In this document: piece after piece, positions 1 through 11,100 of the stretch | Layout: every line of letters starts with the position of its first letter | Numbering within the stretch: position 1 is the first letter of the stretch | Assembly: GCA_964036195.1 (NCBI GenBank) | Contig: OZ038452.1 | Coordinates: 8,736,704 to 8,800,703 of the forward strand | Direction of reading: 5' to 3' | Source: Sphaerolaimus hirsutus | Lineage: Eukaryota > Nematoda > Chromadorea > Monhysterida > Sphaerolaimidae | DNA length: 64,000 bases | Program-made: the position numbers and the translations under genes | Notes under the pieces: model-generated | Told to the model about the DNA's origin: nothing | What the model saw: only the letters and a program-made list of their open reading frames with translations | Databases searched by the model: none

Positions 1-795
1 AACGGTAAAATCCTCTTTTGAATTAAAAGCGCTTTCTTTTTAGGAACGATAAAAACAACTATTGTGAAACAAGAATAGAGATGGGATATCGGGCAAGAGT
101 GTATCTTAAGAGTTTTCCCGAAAATTCTCAAACAGCTGCTATGCAAGCAATCGGGCTATTGTTCCACATAGTATGCCCTTTAATTATGGCCCACATATTG
201 ATAGTCCTACCCAGAGGTCACGGGTAACCAGAAGTCCCAGAAGTAGGGGGGTAACGCCCCCCCCCCAAACGTTCCGGCTATCTACCTATCCCAGGGGCGA
301 TCTGCTGTCTATATATTTCAATGCAAATTTTGACTATTTATAATTTGCTAACCGCCCACCCCTAATTTCCTGGCCCGTACATTTCTCTACCTACGTGTGA
401 AATTTCAGCCCTCTACTCCAGCCTTCTGAACTTTCATACTCCTGTTGAGAGCCCCTCAAAAAAAACTGTTGTTAAAAGTTTGTTCGTTAGGAACACTTAT
501 GAAGTTCACTTGCTGGGAGTGGTTGTTGGTGATCATAGCAACTCAGTCATACATGCCACCTTCAAGGTGAGGTAGTTTCTAGAGAGTAGGTATAGGCGAC
601 AAATTTGCTGCAGGGGATTAAGATCTGCCCCAGTCATGTGAATTTTGTGTGAATTTACAAAACACGAAAAATCCCCAAAAAATAATATATTTTTTCCATT
701 ATCACAGTAAATAAAACAATGTATTCCAGTCAGTTGCACGCCAGTGTATCCCTAGTGAATTTCACATGCTCCTTGCAATGATAAAGCCGACTCAC
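1..795. other. No recognised exon left of the last CTF18 exon
   Basis: The CTF18 reading frame on the minus strand leaves exon 796-922 through a consensus GTGAGT donor, so its next exon should lie at lower coordinates. I could not find an exon here with the expected sequence after the Walker B region. The stretch contains a C-tract near 255 and the words 'ctatctacctatcccaggg', which resemble the CAGGGG-type MITEs further right. The remaining exons are probably outside the window. Confidence 0.4.
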
Positions 796-1861
796 CTGCG
801 GGGCGCCGTCTACCTCGTCGAGCACCAACAAGTTGGGTTTGGGTGCGCGGCAGTCCACAGTCCGAGAGGCGCTCAATGCGTTGTCCACGCGAGAAGAGAA
901 TTTCTCCAGTGTTCGATCGTCGCTGTAATTGTAGTTTTTTATACATATTTTTACGTTTTACAGTTTTCGGAAACTTTTCCAGTGAACACCAGTTTCAAAG
1001 TTTCAGATATCCACTAGCAATTGACAGGAAATTCGAAACTGCGTCTATAGACTTCTTTGTAACTGACAAGAGAGGGAAACTTACTTAGCGAGGAAAGCTC
1101 TCAGAAATAATTCTACAAAATGCAGAATTTGCACCGTACCTGGCATTCACTTCGACCACGTTATATCCGGCGTGTTTGCCAGCGACGTGCGCCAGTGTCG
1201 TTTTACCCAGACCCGGTGGCCCGCATAGAAGAGCGATCTGAATTAAACGCCATTTAAATGGTCAGAAACGTAAACAAATACTTTTGAGAAAATCAAAATA
1301 CCCACCCTGTATTCGGGAACATTATGTTCATCGAGATTTAGCGCGATATCTTGGCGGAAAAATCGCCGCACAAATTTTCCCTTACTCTCAGCGGGAGTGG
1401 AATTCTGGTTCCGAACAGGCTTTTTGCCAAAAACAACGCAATCCCACAATTTGAGCCAAGTCATCAGACATCGGTTAACGCCCTGCAATTATCAAAGAAA
1501 CAAAAATCTGCATTTAGCAAAAAAAGAAAAAAATTCAATTGAACTCACATCATCACTGAGGAGGTCGAGAAAATTTCTCGGCCGATATTTCTCCACCCAA
1601 AGAAACTCAGATGTGGCATGTTGCGATTCATTAGCTGAAAATTTTATATTGTAAATAAAAAGACATCTTTACAGCAGATTTTTAGAAAACGATGAAAATA
1701 CTTTTCAATACGCGCTGCAATTTACAAACCATTTGATAAAATGTTATCGCTCGCGCACATTTCGCGCTGCATATTCAACTCCAACGCATCAGCGAGTAGC
1801 TCGCTGAAGTTTCTGCCACACAAATTCCCACTTGAAAATGGCCTTTCGTGAATGATGTCAT
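796..1861 (-). CDS. CTF18: Chromosome transmission fidelity protein 18 (partial, AAA+ core)
   Basis: Five minus-strand exons join in phase: 1861-1730, 1634-1549, 1482-1306, 1237-1140 and 922-796. All acceptors end in AG; donors are GTTTGT, GTGAGT, GTGGGT, GTACGG and GTGAGT. The encoded segment has [17 protein letters not shown], then [17 protein letters not shown], the Walker A stretch [20 protein letters not shown], and the Walker B stretch [11 protein letters not shown]. This order is characteristic of CTF18, the large subunit of the alternative RFC-like clamp loader (with Dcc1 and Ctf8) that loads or unloads PCNA at forks and supports sister-chromatid cohesion in the nucleus. The exon 1861-1730 (segment ending ASDNILSN) aligns only loosely with the poorly conserved linker before the AAA+ domain. 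The N terminus was not found with certainty and the C-terminal two thirds lie beyond the left edge. No frame breaks are seen. Confidence 0.93.
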
Positions 1862-2095
1862 CTGGAATTTGTTCCGCGATTTTTTTAACATCATAAAAAT
1901 CAAATAAAATAAAATGTGAGCGAACCACACTCCTTTCCAGGCAGAAAGCTTTTTTCGCCAGTGACATAAAATGTAAGCGAATGTGGTTCCGGCCCGCCAA
2001 CTGGCATCCATGGTCTCGAATTTTCAACGGGGGGCAGCAGGTGTATTGCGGATTGTGACAAGCTTGTAATGTTTGGTGTCTGAAAGTTTTGTGCA

Positions 2096-2267
2096 TATAT
2101 TCGGGGGACCACAAAGTAAATAAGTGCAGAATCCTACCATAATGTGGTGAATAAAATCTCGTGAAAAATTATATCATAGTAAAAATGAAAAACTGTAAAA
2201 TTCTTGTTCATTATTCAGATGGGTTATGGTAGGTTTCCATAATAAGTGTGATGTCCGCCGAGTATAC
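2096..2267. mobile_element. Short MITE with TATACTCGGCGGAC-type ends
   Basis: The left end reads TATATTCGGGGGACCACAAA and the right end GTCCGCCGAGTATAC, an imperfect inverted repeat. The interior (GCAGAATCCTACCATAATG near 2130) is shared with the copy at 50188-50381. About 170 bp, no coding capacity. Confidence 0.7.
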
Positions 2268-2301
2268 TTAACAAATACATTCCGTACAGTATACCCAAAA
2301 C

Positions 2302-3992
2302 TAGGGTGTCAAAAATTTTTTTTTATGGAAAACGGAAAACGGAAAGGTAAATTTTTTTCACTTTACGGAAAACGGAAAACGGAAAGGTAAAAAAAAAATT
2401 TCTGCCGGAAAACGGAAAACGGAAAGGTAAAAAAATTTCACTCAGCGGAAAACGGAAAACGGAAAGGTAAAAAAAAATTGTCGGCCGGAAAACGGAAAAC
2501 GGAAAAATGAAATGCCGGAAAACGGAAAACGGAAAGCAAAATTTTCACGGAAACGGAAAAAAATAAAATGAAATTAGCATGGTAATAGACAAATTTGCAG
2601 AAGGAAAACCTGCATGCAGGTTTGCCTGTTTGGCTTTGATTGTGGTAGCTGTACATTCTGCAACTATGGATCATGCCTGTAACTTCACTTGTAGTTCAAG
2701 CCTAACTGAACCAACAAAAAATCATCAAAAAGTAGCCATAGTGGCCATAGGAAAGGAAACACTACAACAATTTCACAGTCTAGAAGCAGTGGGAATCACT
2801 GATGACCCCTATGCAATTGATGCTTCATTGCAGAGGAGATGATAATAAATAGCATAAAATTCAATGACAACAACAAATGATACTATATTGACTGGCGATA
2901 TAAAGAGAGTATCAGTGACCTGCCCACGGGAAAAGCAGAAGCCTTGGTGCAGTTTAAATCACTGATAAGAAGATTGAACAAAGATCCAAACTTATTCAAA
3001 CAATACCGGAAAGTTTTGGACGACCAACTAGAAAGATGGCTGGCTGGCTTTTCTGGCTGAAAGATGCCTCAAAACCAGTAACTGAAAATAACTTAATAGT
3101 ACTTCATTTTAAATGTGTACTGTTTGGACTTGTCTGCAGCCCAGCAATTTTGGGAGCAGTCATAAAATACCATTTAAATGTGACAATAAACAACATGAAT
3201 GAATATGAAGAAAATGAAGGGGAACGAAACCAGTTGGTGATGATAATAAACAACATTTATGTTGATAACTTCATCATGAATGTCACGAATGAAGTTGAAG
3301 CTTTAGAACTATATTACAAAGTCAAAGCTTTATTTAACCAATGTTCTATGAACATGATTGAATGGCTGTCAAACTCCAGATCAGTCATGAATGAAATAGC
3401 AGAAAACGACAGGAGTCCAAAGGTGAATAAAATTGTCGCAGTAATGGGCATGAAATAAAATCACCAAACGGACATGCTGGCAATATCAACACCAAAATTG
3501 CAAATTGACAGCATCACAACACCAACCAGACAAAACTTGAATAAATTATTGGTGTCAGCATATGGCCCAATTGGGTTCACAGCACCTGTTTCACTGACCC
3601 TGAAATCCCAGTTGTCAATGCTGCTCCAAGAGACAAAAACAACACAATGGGATGAGCCAATTGAAGATAAATACAGATTGGAAAAACAATGGAAAAATGC
3701 CAGAAAACTGAAAATTGAGCCAGAAAATGGAAAAATGGCCTGGTAAAACGGAAACGGAAAGGTAAAAGTTTTTCAGCCGGAAAACGGAAAAATGGGCCGG
3801 AAAAACGGAAACGGAAAGGTAAAAAATTTTCAGCTGCCGGAAAACGGAAAACGGAAAGGTAAAAATTTTTTGGCTGCCGGAAAACGGAAAACGGAAAGGT
3901 AAAAATTTTTCAGCTGCCGGAAAACGGAAAACGGAAAGGTAAAAAATTTCCCTGCGGAAAGGCGGAAACGGAAACGGAAATTTGACACCCTA
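2302..3992. mobile_element. TAGGGTGTCAAA-type TIR element with GGAAAACGG arrays and retroelement cargo
   Basis: The ends are TAGGGTGTCAAA and TTTGACACCCTA. An exact 8-bp duplication CCCAAAAC flanks it (2294-2301 and 3993-4000). Both flanks inside the TIRs consist of about ten units of GGAAAACGGAAAACGGAAAG separated by short A/T-rich spacers (2330-2570 and 3745-3985). The centre (about 2580-3740) is a degraded BEL/Pao pol segment. The 8-bp duplication fits hAT-like transposition. No transposase is encoded, so it is non-autonomous. Three relatives lie at 18464-19022, 57560-57854 and 59782-60483. Confidence 0.85.
2760..3740 (+). pseudogene. BEL/Pao-type retrotransposon pol fragment
   Basis: Broken reading frames carry protein features of Pao/BEL polymerases. 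A segment with LQQFHSLEAVGITDD starts near 2763, and a segment with KEALVQFKSLI-like sequence (ALVQFKSLIRRLNKDP) lies near 2950. The RT core at 3036-3458 contains FKCVLFGLVCSPAILGAVIK and an IYVDN motif in place of the usual F/Y-x-DD box. A later segment at 3474-3730 contains SAYGPIGFTAPVSLTLKSQL, matching the 'DPLGFLAPV' connection. Stops and frame changes separate the pieces, and no gag, integrase or LTR is seen. It is a relic lying inside the TIR element 2302-3992. BEL/Pao is assigned from motif order by eye. Confidence 0.75.
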
Positions 3993-4117
3993 CCCAAAAC
4001 TGCTGCAGTGAACAGATTCTAATCCATCAGTGAACAGGTCAGGCGCTCCACACGGTAGTTTACATTCGAATGTCAACTGGTCGATGTCAACTCATATTTT
4101 AGTTCACGTGTCACAGA

Positions 4118-5031
4118 TAGTGATGTTAAAGGCACCGGGAAAAATTACACCGCACCGCACCGGCACCTTTGCCAACGCATGCAAAGGGCACCTGGCACCC
4201 TGGGGCACCGGCCAGAAAATGGCACCGCACCGGCACCGGTGCCTTTTGGAAAAAATGGCACCGGCACCGAAGGGCACCGTCGGGTTGCCGGTGCTAGCAC
4301 CGAAAGGCACCGCACCGGGCTGGAATTTCTGAAGTAATTATCGGGCAGTTTCTCAGTGGTCTCACCTTTGGAAGTGCATATTTCCATGAATTTTCAACCG
4401 ATTTTGATGGTTGAGCACTTAAAATGATCAGAATGATGTGGCCATCACTTTTATGAAGCAATTGCAATGATTACAAATGAAAGATAAAATATTTAATACA
4501 CTGCAATGTCCATTGCCACTTTTGTCTACTGATCGGAGTCGTTGCTGTTCAGAGAATGGAACTATCTCTGTCGTAAACTGACAACAAATTTTGAACAAAC
4601 AAGAAGATAAATATAAAATATAAAAATGATTCAAAATTCAACAAAATTTTAGATTCGCTCATCAGATCACGTATCGGGTATAATGGATTTCACAGTAGGT
4701 ATATTTATTTGATGGGAGGTTTACAAAATAGGCAAAAACGGTTGGGTAAATATATCGCTGTTTTTTGAAATGTGAATAAGCACATACTATGGACAAAATT
4801 GCACAGCACATGAAGCATTGGCCGGTGCCTTTTACTTTGGCCCTGGTGCTAGCACCTTTGGCACCGGCAAAAAAATGGCACCTCACCGGCACCGGTGCTA
4901 TTCTGAAAAAAATGGCACCGGCACCGGCATGGCACCCCTGAAGATTGCAATGGCACCGCACCAGCACCGGTGCTAGTGCCCGTCGGTGCCCAGCACTGGG
5001 GCACCGGTGCCCCGGTGCCTTTACATCACTA
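4118..5031. mobile_element. TAGTGATGTTAAAGG-type TIR element with GGCACCGGTGCC arrays
   Basis: The ends are TAGTGATGTTAAAGGCACCG and CGGTGCCTTTACATCACTA, with exact 8-bp flanking duplication GTCACAGA (4110-4117 and 5032-5039). About 200 bp at each end is dense in GGCACCG/CGGTGCC units that are self-complementary. The 450-bp centre is A/T-rich and I see no gene in it. Non-autonomous, hAT-like by duplication length. Confidence 0.85.
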
Positions 5032-5199
5032 GTCACAGAGCGATCTTCAATTGCCGGTGCTGCAACGACGAACAATAAATCTAGCGACATGTGCAATTGA
5101 AGATCGCTCTGTGACACAAGAACTAAAAAATGAGTTGACCGTGTGGAACGCCTTAGCAGTGCTTATCTGCTCATGGAACCGCATAACTTTCAAAAAAAT

Positions 5200-6662
5200 A
5201 TAAACACCTTCCCGGACAAGTTCACCACCCATTTTTTTATTTCACTTCGAATGCAATATCTCCGTCCATGGGGGTGTTATAAAGCTGAAACTTTGCATAT
5301 ATAAAGTTGTAAGACCCCTCTACTCCCCAACAATGGGGGAGGTGCGGCGACTCACTACAGGGTGGGTCTCCCTGTATGCAACAATTTTTTTGGCGTTTTT
5401 GGTGTCCCAAACAAGTTCACCACCCACTTGATTGGCTACACTACGAGAGCCATATCTCCAGCTGTGATGGTGGTATAAAGCTGAAATTTTGGGGATGTCT
5501 TGCCAACAACCCCCTTCACGATCCACCAATGGGGCGGCTGCCAACGACCCACTAAAGCATGGGTCACTGCATATAAAGTTAACCATTTTTTAAAAACAGC
5601 CCAAGTGTCCCGAAACAAGTTCATCACCCAACTGCATTAAAAAAATGTTGCAACAACATACCTAATATAAAAATGAATCGGGTTGGGACACTATTTCAGA
5701 TTCAAAAAAATTTTTTTCAGTAGGGCACCCACCCTGTCCCATAAACAGCCGACTGAAAATTTCACTTTAAACCAATTTTTTGTATCACACTTAAAAAGTT
5801 GGTTTACAAAGTTCACTAGGGCAGGATCTAAGGTTCAAAGTTATGTAAACAACATAACCTCTAAAATGCTTCCATAAGGAAATTTACTTGGGGTGAATTC
5901 TATGATGTCAAAATGATGTCATTTCAGGAAGAAAATTTGACAAAATTTTCACTTTTTCATTCACCCCAAATAAATTTCCTTATGGAAGCATTTTAGAGGT
6001 TATGTTGTTTACATAACTTTGAACTTTAGACCCTCCCCTAGTGAACTTTGTAAACCAACTTTTTAAGTGTGGTACAAAAAATTGGTTTAAAGTGAAATTT
6101 TCAATCTGATGTTTATGGGACAGGGTGGGTGCCCTACTGAAAAAAATTTAATGAGCAGAACTAGGGTTCATATCTGATTCAATTTTATATCAGGTATGTT
6201 CTCACAACATTTTTTTTATAATGCAGTTGGGTGGCGAACTTGCTTGGGACACTTGGGTTCTTCTTAAAAAAATTATCAAATTTATATGCAGTGACCCATG
6301 CTTTAGTGGGTCGTCGGCAGCCGCCCCACTGGTGTATTGTGAGGGGGGTTGTTGGCAAGACATCCCCCAAATTTCAGCTTTCTACCGCCCTCACAGCATG
6401 GGGATATAGCCTTCAAAGTGTAGCTAATCAAGTGGGTGGTGAACTTGCTTGGGACACCAAAAACGCCACAAATTTTTTTTGCATATAGGGTGACCCACCC
6501 TGTAGTGAGTCGCCGCACCTCCCCCTATTGTTGGGGAGTAAGGGGGTCTTACAACTTAATATATACAAAGTTTCAGCCTTATAACACCCCCATGGACGGA
6601 GATATAGCATTCGAAGTAAAATAAAAAAATGGGTGGTGAACTTGTCCGGGAAGGTGTTTATT
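5200..6662. mobile_element. 1.46-kb foldback (long inverted repeat) element
   Basis: The two halves are reverse complements over about 700 bp. The left end ATAAACACCTTCCCGGACAA is mirrored by TTGTCCGGGAAGGTGTTTAT at the right end. Internal blocks such as GGGTGGGTGCCCTACTGAAA (about 6123) mirror 5700-5735. The turn point lies near 5930. Arms differ by scattered substitutions and small indels. Long open frames in both arms are repeat shadows with no family resemblance. Confidence 0.8.
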
Positions 6663-6731
6663 TTGATAGATTTGGGGTCGTTCACCCGCGTATGTATTTA
6701 TGCACTCACTAAATGCGTTGAACAAAAATAC

Positions 6732-6898
6732 CTGTGCGACACTTGCACCATCGGTTAAGTTGGGTTCATCAATTAACATTAGACGTCTTGCCTCGATCTT
6801 GGACAAAAGTTGATCCATTGCCTGCTCATTTTGAAGTTCCGCAAGCTTTTTCCGCCTCAAATCAGCTGCCAGCGGAGATTCGAAACGCATATGCCAAT
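6732..6898 (-). CDS. Unassigned exon (basic, charged helical segment)
   Basis: This 167-bp minus-strand exon has an ATTCAG acceptor and a GTATTT donor. It encodes WHMRFESPLAADLRRKK, then AELQNEQAMDQLLSKIEARR and LIDEPNLTDGASVAQ. An upstream 46-bp candidate exon (7122-7077, donor GTATGC, encoding AHVFEFFIGYWAVK) joins in matching phase and would put a short hydrophobic segment before the charged helix. I do not recognise the family. The exon could be the N-terminal part of CTF18, which lies downstream on the same strand, or a separate small gene. The phase does not connect directly with exon 1861-1730, so at least one more exon would be needed for the first option. Confidence 0.45.
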
Positions 6899-7233
6899 CT
6901 GAATTGGGTTAATCTACTGGGTCTACAGTGATTTGGTAGGTCAACGCGTGCCGCATTTCATGATGTATAATATAAGTGCCCATTTTTGATCTACCACATT
7001 ACAATAAAACACGCTTTTAGCACCGGGAAATTTTCACGCACAGCTCTATTTGCCTTTGAGCAACGCAAAAGCATACCTTTAACGGCCCAGTAGCCGATAA
7101 AGAATTCGAAAACGTGAGCGGTCTCACAAAAAAAAGTTATTTTGAAAAAAGACAAATTCAACAGAAATGAAACGAAAATAACCATTTATTTTGAAAAATT
7201 ATTTGAATTAAATTGCATAGACACACTGTACAC

Positions 7234-7598
7234 TTATATTAGCAACAAACCCATCGGGTCATTCCCATCTTTCTTTCTCCTTTTACTTTCCCTTTGTCTG
7301 TCCGGGGTGATACTAGGACCGGGCATACACCGAACTTGCATACAGCCGGGCTTGTTGGAACCTTCGATGGCGTTTGCACCTTCATTTTCCTCGCCCAGCG
7401 CTTGCAAAGCGGACTGCGAGACAAAATTGGCACGTGTCCAAAAGTGTGGGTAAATAAAATCTGCTTAATTACAATATGGTGCAAAAATATTTTTGCAAAT
7501 ACCTGTTCATCCAAGTTTATTGGTTCATCTTGGTCTGCGGCGCCGTCGCCCACTGCGCCATAAGGTAGTTCGTCGGATTCGAACGTAATGGTTTCCAT
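7234..7598 (-). CDS. Small two-exon gene, 91-aa acidic/basic protein of unknown function
   Basis: Exon 1 (7598-7503) starts with ATG and encodes METITFESDELPYGAVGDGA followed by an acidic tract with DEPINLDEQ. It leaves through GTATTT in phase 0. Exon 2 (7413-7234) begins after TCTCGCAG in phase 0, includes SALQALGEENEGAN, GCMQVRCMPGPS and a basic RESKRRKKDGND tail, and stops with TAA. An AATAAA signal follows at about 7190-7185. The protein is polar with a basic C-terminal patch, which would suit a nuclear protein, but I do not recognise a family. No signal peptide or membrane segment is visible. Confidence 0.6.
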
Positions 7599-8137
7599 TT
7601 TGCGCCGATTTGTTTTCTTTTTTTTCAAACAGCTGCCCAACTGGCGAACTTCCAAATCAGTTGGCACCGGTGTTAACCGGTATGGCAAGTTGGCAGCTGG
7701 CCAAGCATTTTGAAATCGTTGTAAATGTAAATAAAATAGGCTCACAATAGCTGAAAATAGGTATCTAACTTAGTAAATATATGGACAAAAATAGCGACCA
7801 TTGAGGTCACACTTGCAAATAGAGAAATAGGGACGAAATTGCAAATAGGGAGGAAAATCCATTAAAGTACATTATGCAAATGGTTACTTGGACGTGGGCC
7901 AACGTGTCATACGTGACCCGATACTATCCATTGGCACGTCGCCAAAGCCAGTGAAACTCTTCCTGGATACACACTTTTTTGAGGATGAAATGGAAGAAAA
8001 TTGTTTTGAAACTTTATTGTCCGGGCAGATTTTTTCGCGCGGCTCTATACGCCGCATCTGATTTTCAGTGAAGCGAGATCGGGTACCTAAAAAACTGCTG
8101 TATCGATTTTATTCCATCTTCTGTCGTAAAATACGCG
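7599..8137. promoter_or_regulatory. Divergent intergenic region between the 91-aa gene and ATG10
   Basis: The start codons at 7598 (minus) and 8138 (plus) face away from each other across 539 bp, so this interval probably contains both promoters. No TATA box can be chosen with confidence. A motif ACTTGGACGTGGGCCAA at about 7886-7902 recurs at about 24657 and 63557 in reverse complement, so this part may be repeat-derived. Confidence 0.4.
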
Positions 8138-11100
8138 ATGTCCTGCGAATTAAGTGCCGCCGAATTTCACGCCCAATCTAAAGAACTGGTGGAAAAACTG
8201 CAGCATCGCAGCGATTTCGACTGGACGTTTATAAGTTCGGAGTCCGATGAAGCTAGTTTTTGTCCTTATTTGTGTAATTATATTTTTTCGGCCCTGTTGG
8301 CATTGTTCCAAATTTGTCGTTTAATGGTGTTTCAGACGGCCGGCTTTATTAGCTGTCGACATACCGCACAAGAAAACATTGACAATGTTCCAAAAATTCT
8401 CGCACACCAGTGGGATATAGTGCGTAGCCCGTCTTACAACGTTCCGATGTTGTTTTATCGTGCCAGCGATCAAGGTGGACTGGAATTTTTGTGCTAAATT
8501 GTTTATTTGAAATGATTTTCCTTTAAAATTTTCAGACGGTCAACTGCTGAATTTCAGTGAACTGCGTACACTCGTACATGATAATTTTGCATCATCTGGC
8601 AACACACCAGAGGATTTTTGGAGCGCTGTAACGCAGGTAGAGCATCCGATTTCTGGTAACCCTTGGTGAGTTCCTGGTAGGGTTCAAACGGGATCCCGAT
8701 CCCGGATCCCGTGTAATTCCGGGATTTTGCAATCCCAATCCCGATCCCTAAAATTTTCAAATCCCGATCCCGAGAAACTCCCAAGTCCGGGATCCCGATC
8801 CCGGAAAAATTAGTGAAATTTTTAAAAGTGAAAAAATGACGTTTTTGCATGCAAAAATTTTTTACCATGCTTGACAGACTGGTTGACTTGTGTATGAATA
8901 AAAAGTATTTATGCATTTCGCGTAAATTTGTTTCTGTAAAACAGACAGTTAAAAATACTGAGAACTTTATTTGTCTTGAAAAAGATGAAGTGAAGACGCT
9001 CATTAGAGATAGTATTCTGGAAACTTATGTTTGTTTTGGTGGCTATGTATTTCAACAAGTTAAGGGGGTACCACAAGGTGGTGCACACTCGAGCAGTGTG
9101 GCCATTGCAGTTTTGGCAATGTTCGAATATCTGTTTGTCAAAAAGGAAGGTAAAAAGTGTGTAGGTCAAAGTTTCGATGGAGTGTTTCGTTATGTAGATG
9201 ACATTTTGGCTGTCAATTGTGTAGAATTTCTTGATTTGGCTAAACACATCTATCCAAAAGAGCTTACGCTAAATAAAACCAGTGTTGATGCTGAACCCTT
9301 TGCCCCTTTCTTAGATCTAAATATCCATAAAAGTGACCCGGTCACTTTTGGGTTGTATGATAAAAGAAAAGATTTTAATTTCAAGGTAAACAGGGCACTG
9401 CACGCCGACAGTTGTGTTTCACACAATTTGGGGTATGCAGTGTTTTTTGGACAAATTCTCAGGTATATACGAATCATTTCTGATAGATCTGACGTCATTT
9501 CAGAATGCCGTAATCTGTTCAGAGAGTTTCAGAAAAATAAGTTTGGGCGGCTCCGCCTTAAAAAAGTACTATTAAGAGTGTTTAGTTCGAACCCTGTTTT
9601 AACCTTCCCACTTGGAGTCATTGATTTCGATTCCGCACGTAAATTAGTGGATTTGATTATAAGTTAATTGATACTTATGTGCAGTTTTACAAAAAAGAAA
9701 TTAGGAGATCCCTTCTATTCACCTTTGTGGTATTTTCGCGCCTAAAAAAGACACTTTGGACTCACACAGGGTTATCTATTTCGCTACCCTTGCTACAAAA
9801 CGTATTTCAGCGTCGCCATTTGTCGTGTTTTGGCTAGCTGAATTCAGTGCAATGCCTGGCGGTGGCAAAAATGGAAAGCAGGATGGGAAGCGAAGGAAAA
9901 GAAAGCGCGCGGTACGCATTTTTACGTTTTTACGTTTTCTCTGGTAAATTTGGTGTGGTTATAAAAGTGTGGTTATTTAAAAGAGAGGCACCCTGCTATC
10001 CTACTGATGATACTGGGCAGGGTGCCAGTCCGTGTATAGGATTTACAGTTGAAACACGGCTCTCTTTTTTATAATGTGAACAAAAAACCCCCAGCGTCCA
10101 GTTTATACCACTTTTCTGGCATCCAACAGTGTTTTGAGACCTTTATGAACAACTGTGGATGCCAGAACATTGGCCAAAATCTCTATCCCAAGACCCCAAT
10201 CCCGATCCCGAAAAAATGCCGATCCCGATCCCGTGACCCCAATCCCGGCCAATCCCGATCCCGATCCCGAAATCTCAAAAAACCAATCCCGATCCCGAAA
10301 AGTCAATCCCGTTTGAACCCTAGTTCCTGGATGGGGTATTTTGGGAAGGGAAGATTTTTTTTAAATTCAACATGTGCTGCACTACTTCAGGTTCCACATT
10401 CATCCATGTGAAACATCAAAAGTGATGGGCAAATTTTCAGAGTTGTTAGAATTACTGAACTTTTTTCAAAAGTATATGTAAACGTAAGTATTTTTTTTTT
10501 ACTCACCACAAAGTATCAAAAACGTAAAATACTTTTTTTTTACTTGTACGTACGCGTAAATTTGGGTACTTTTCTTGCGAGTGTAGAAACGACCATTTTT
10601 CGTCATTCCTGACGCTACACCTTTCGTGAGGCGTCAATATTATGTCAAGTGGGCACTTTTTCATATGTGTACAGCACAACATATGTTTTTGTTCAAGAAA
10701 ATGATAGAAAACATAATTTTCAGGGTCTCTTTATTGTAGGAGATAAATATAGCAAGAATAGCGGCAACAAAAATATAACCTAACTCATCCAAATCTGGTA
10801 AATCACTAGAAACACTTCTTATAATTGAAGCGAATGAAAAGCTCCTTCTCTAATGTTTCGGGAGCGAGGTGCAACCTTTTCCCAACACAAACCAGTGCAG
10901 CGGCACTAAACAACCTTTCAACGGCTGTTTGGGATGGGGCAACCGATTTCAGCGGTGCCGGATGAATCATCCATTCCATCGTTGCTCTCGCGACTCGTTT
11001 CCACTTCGATTGTCTCCGCAGCCATTTCGATTTGGTTGCGTTTTTTTATTTTTAAAGCGCGCTACCCCCCGCGTATACTCGGCAGACATTATGCGAGTCA

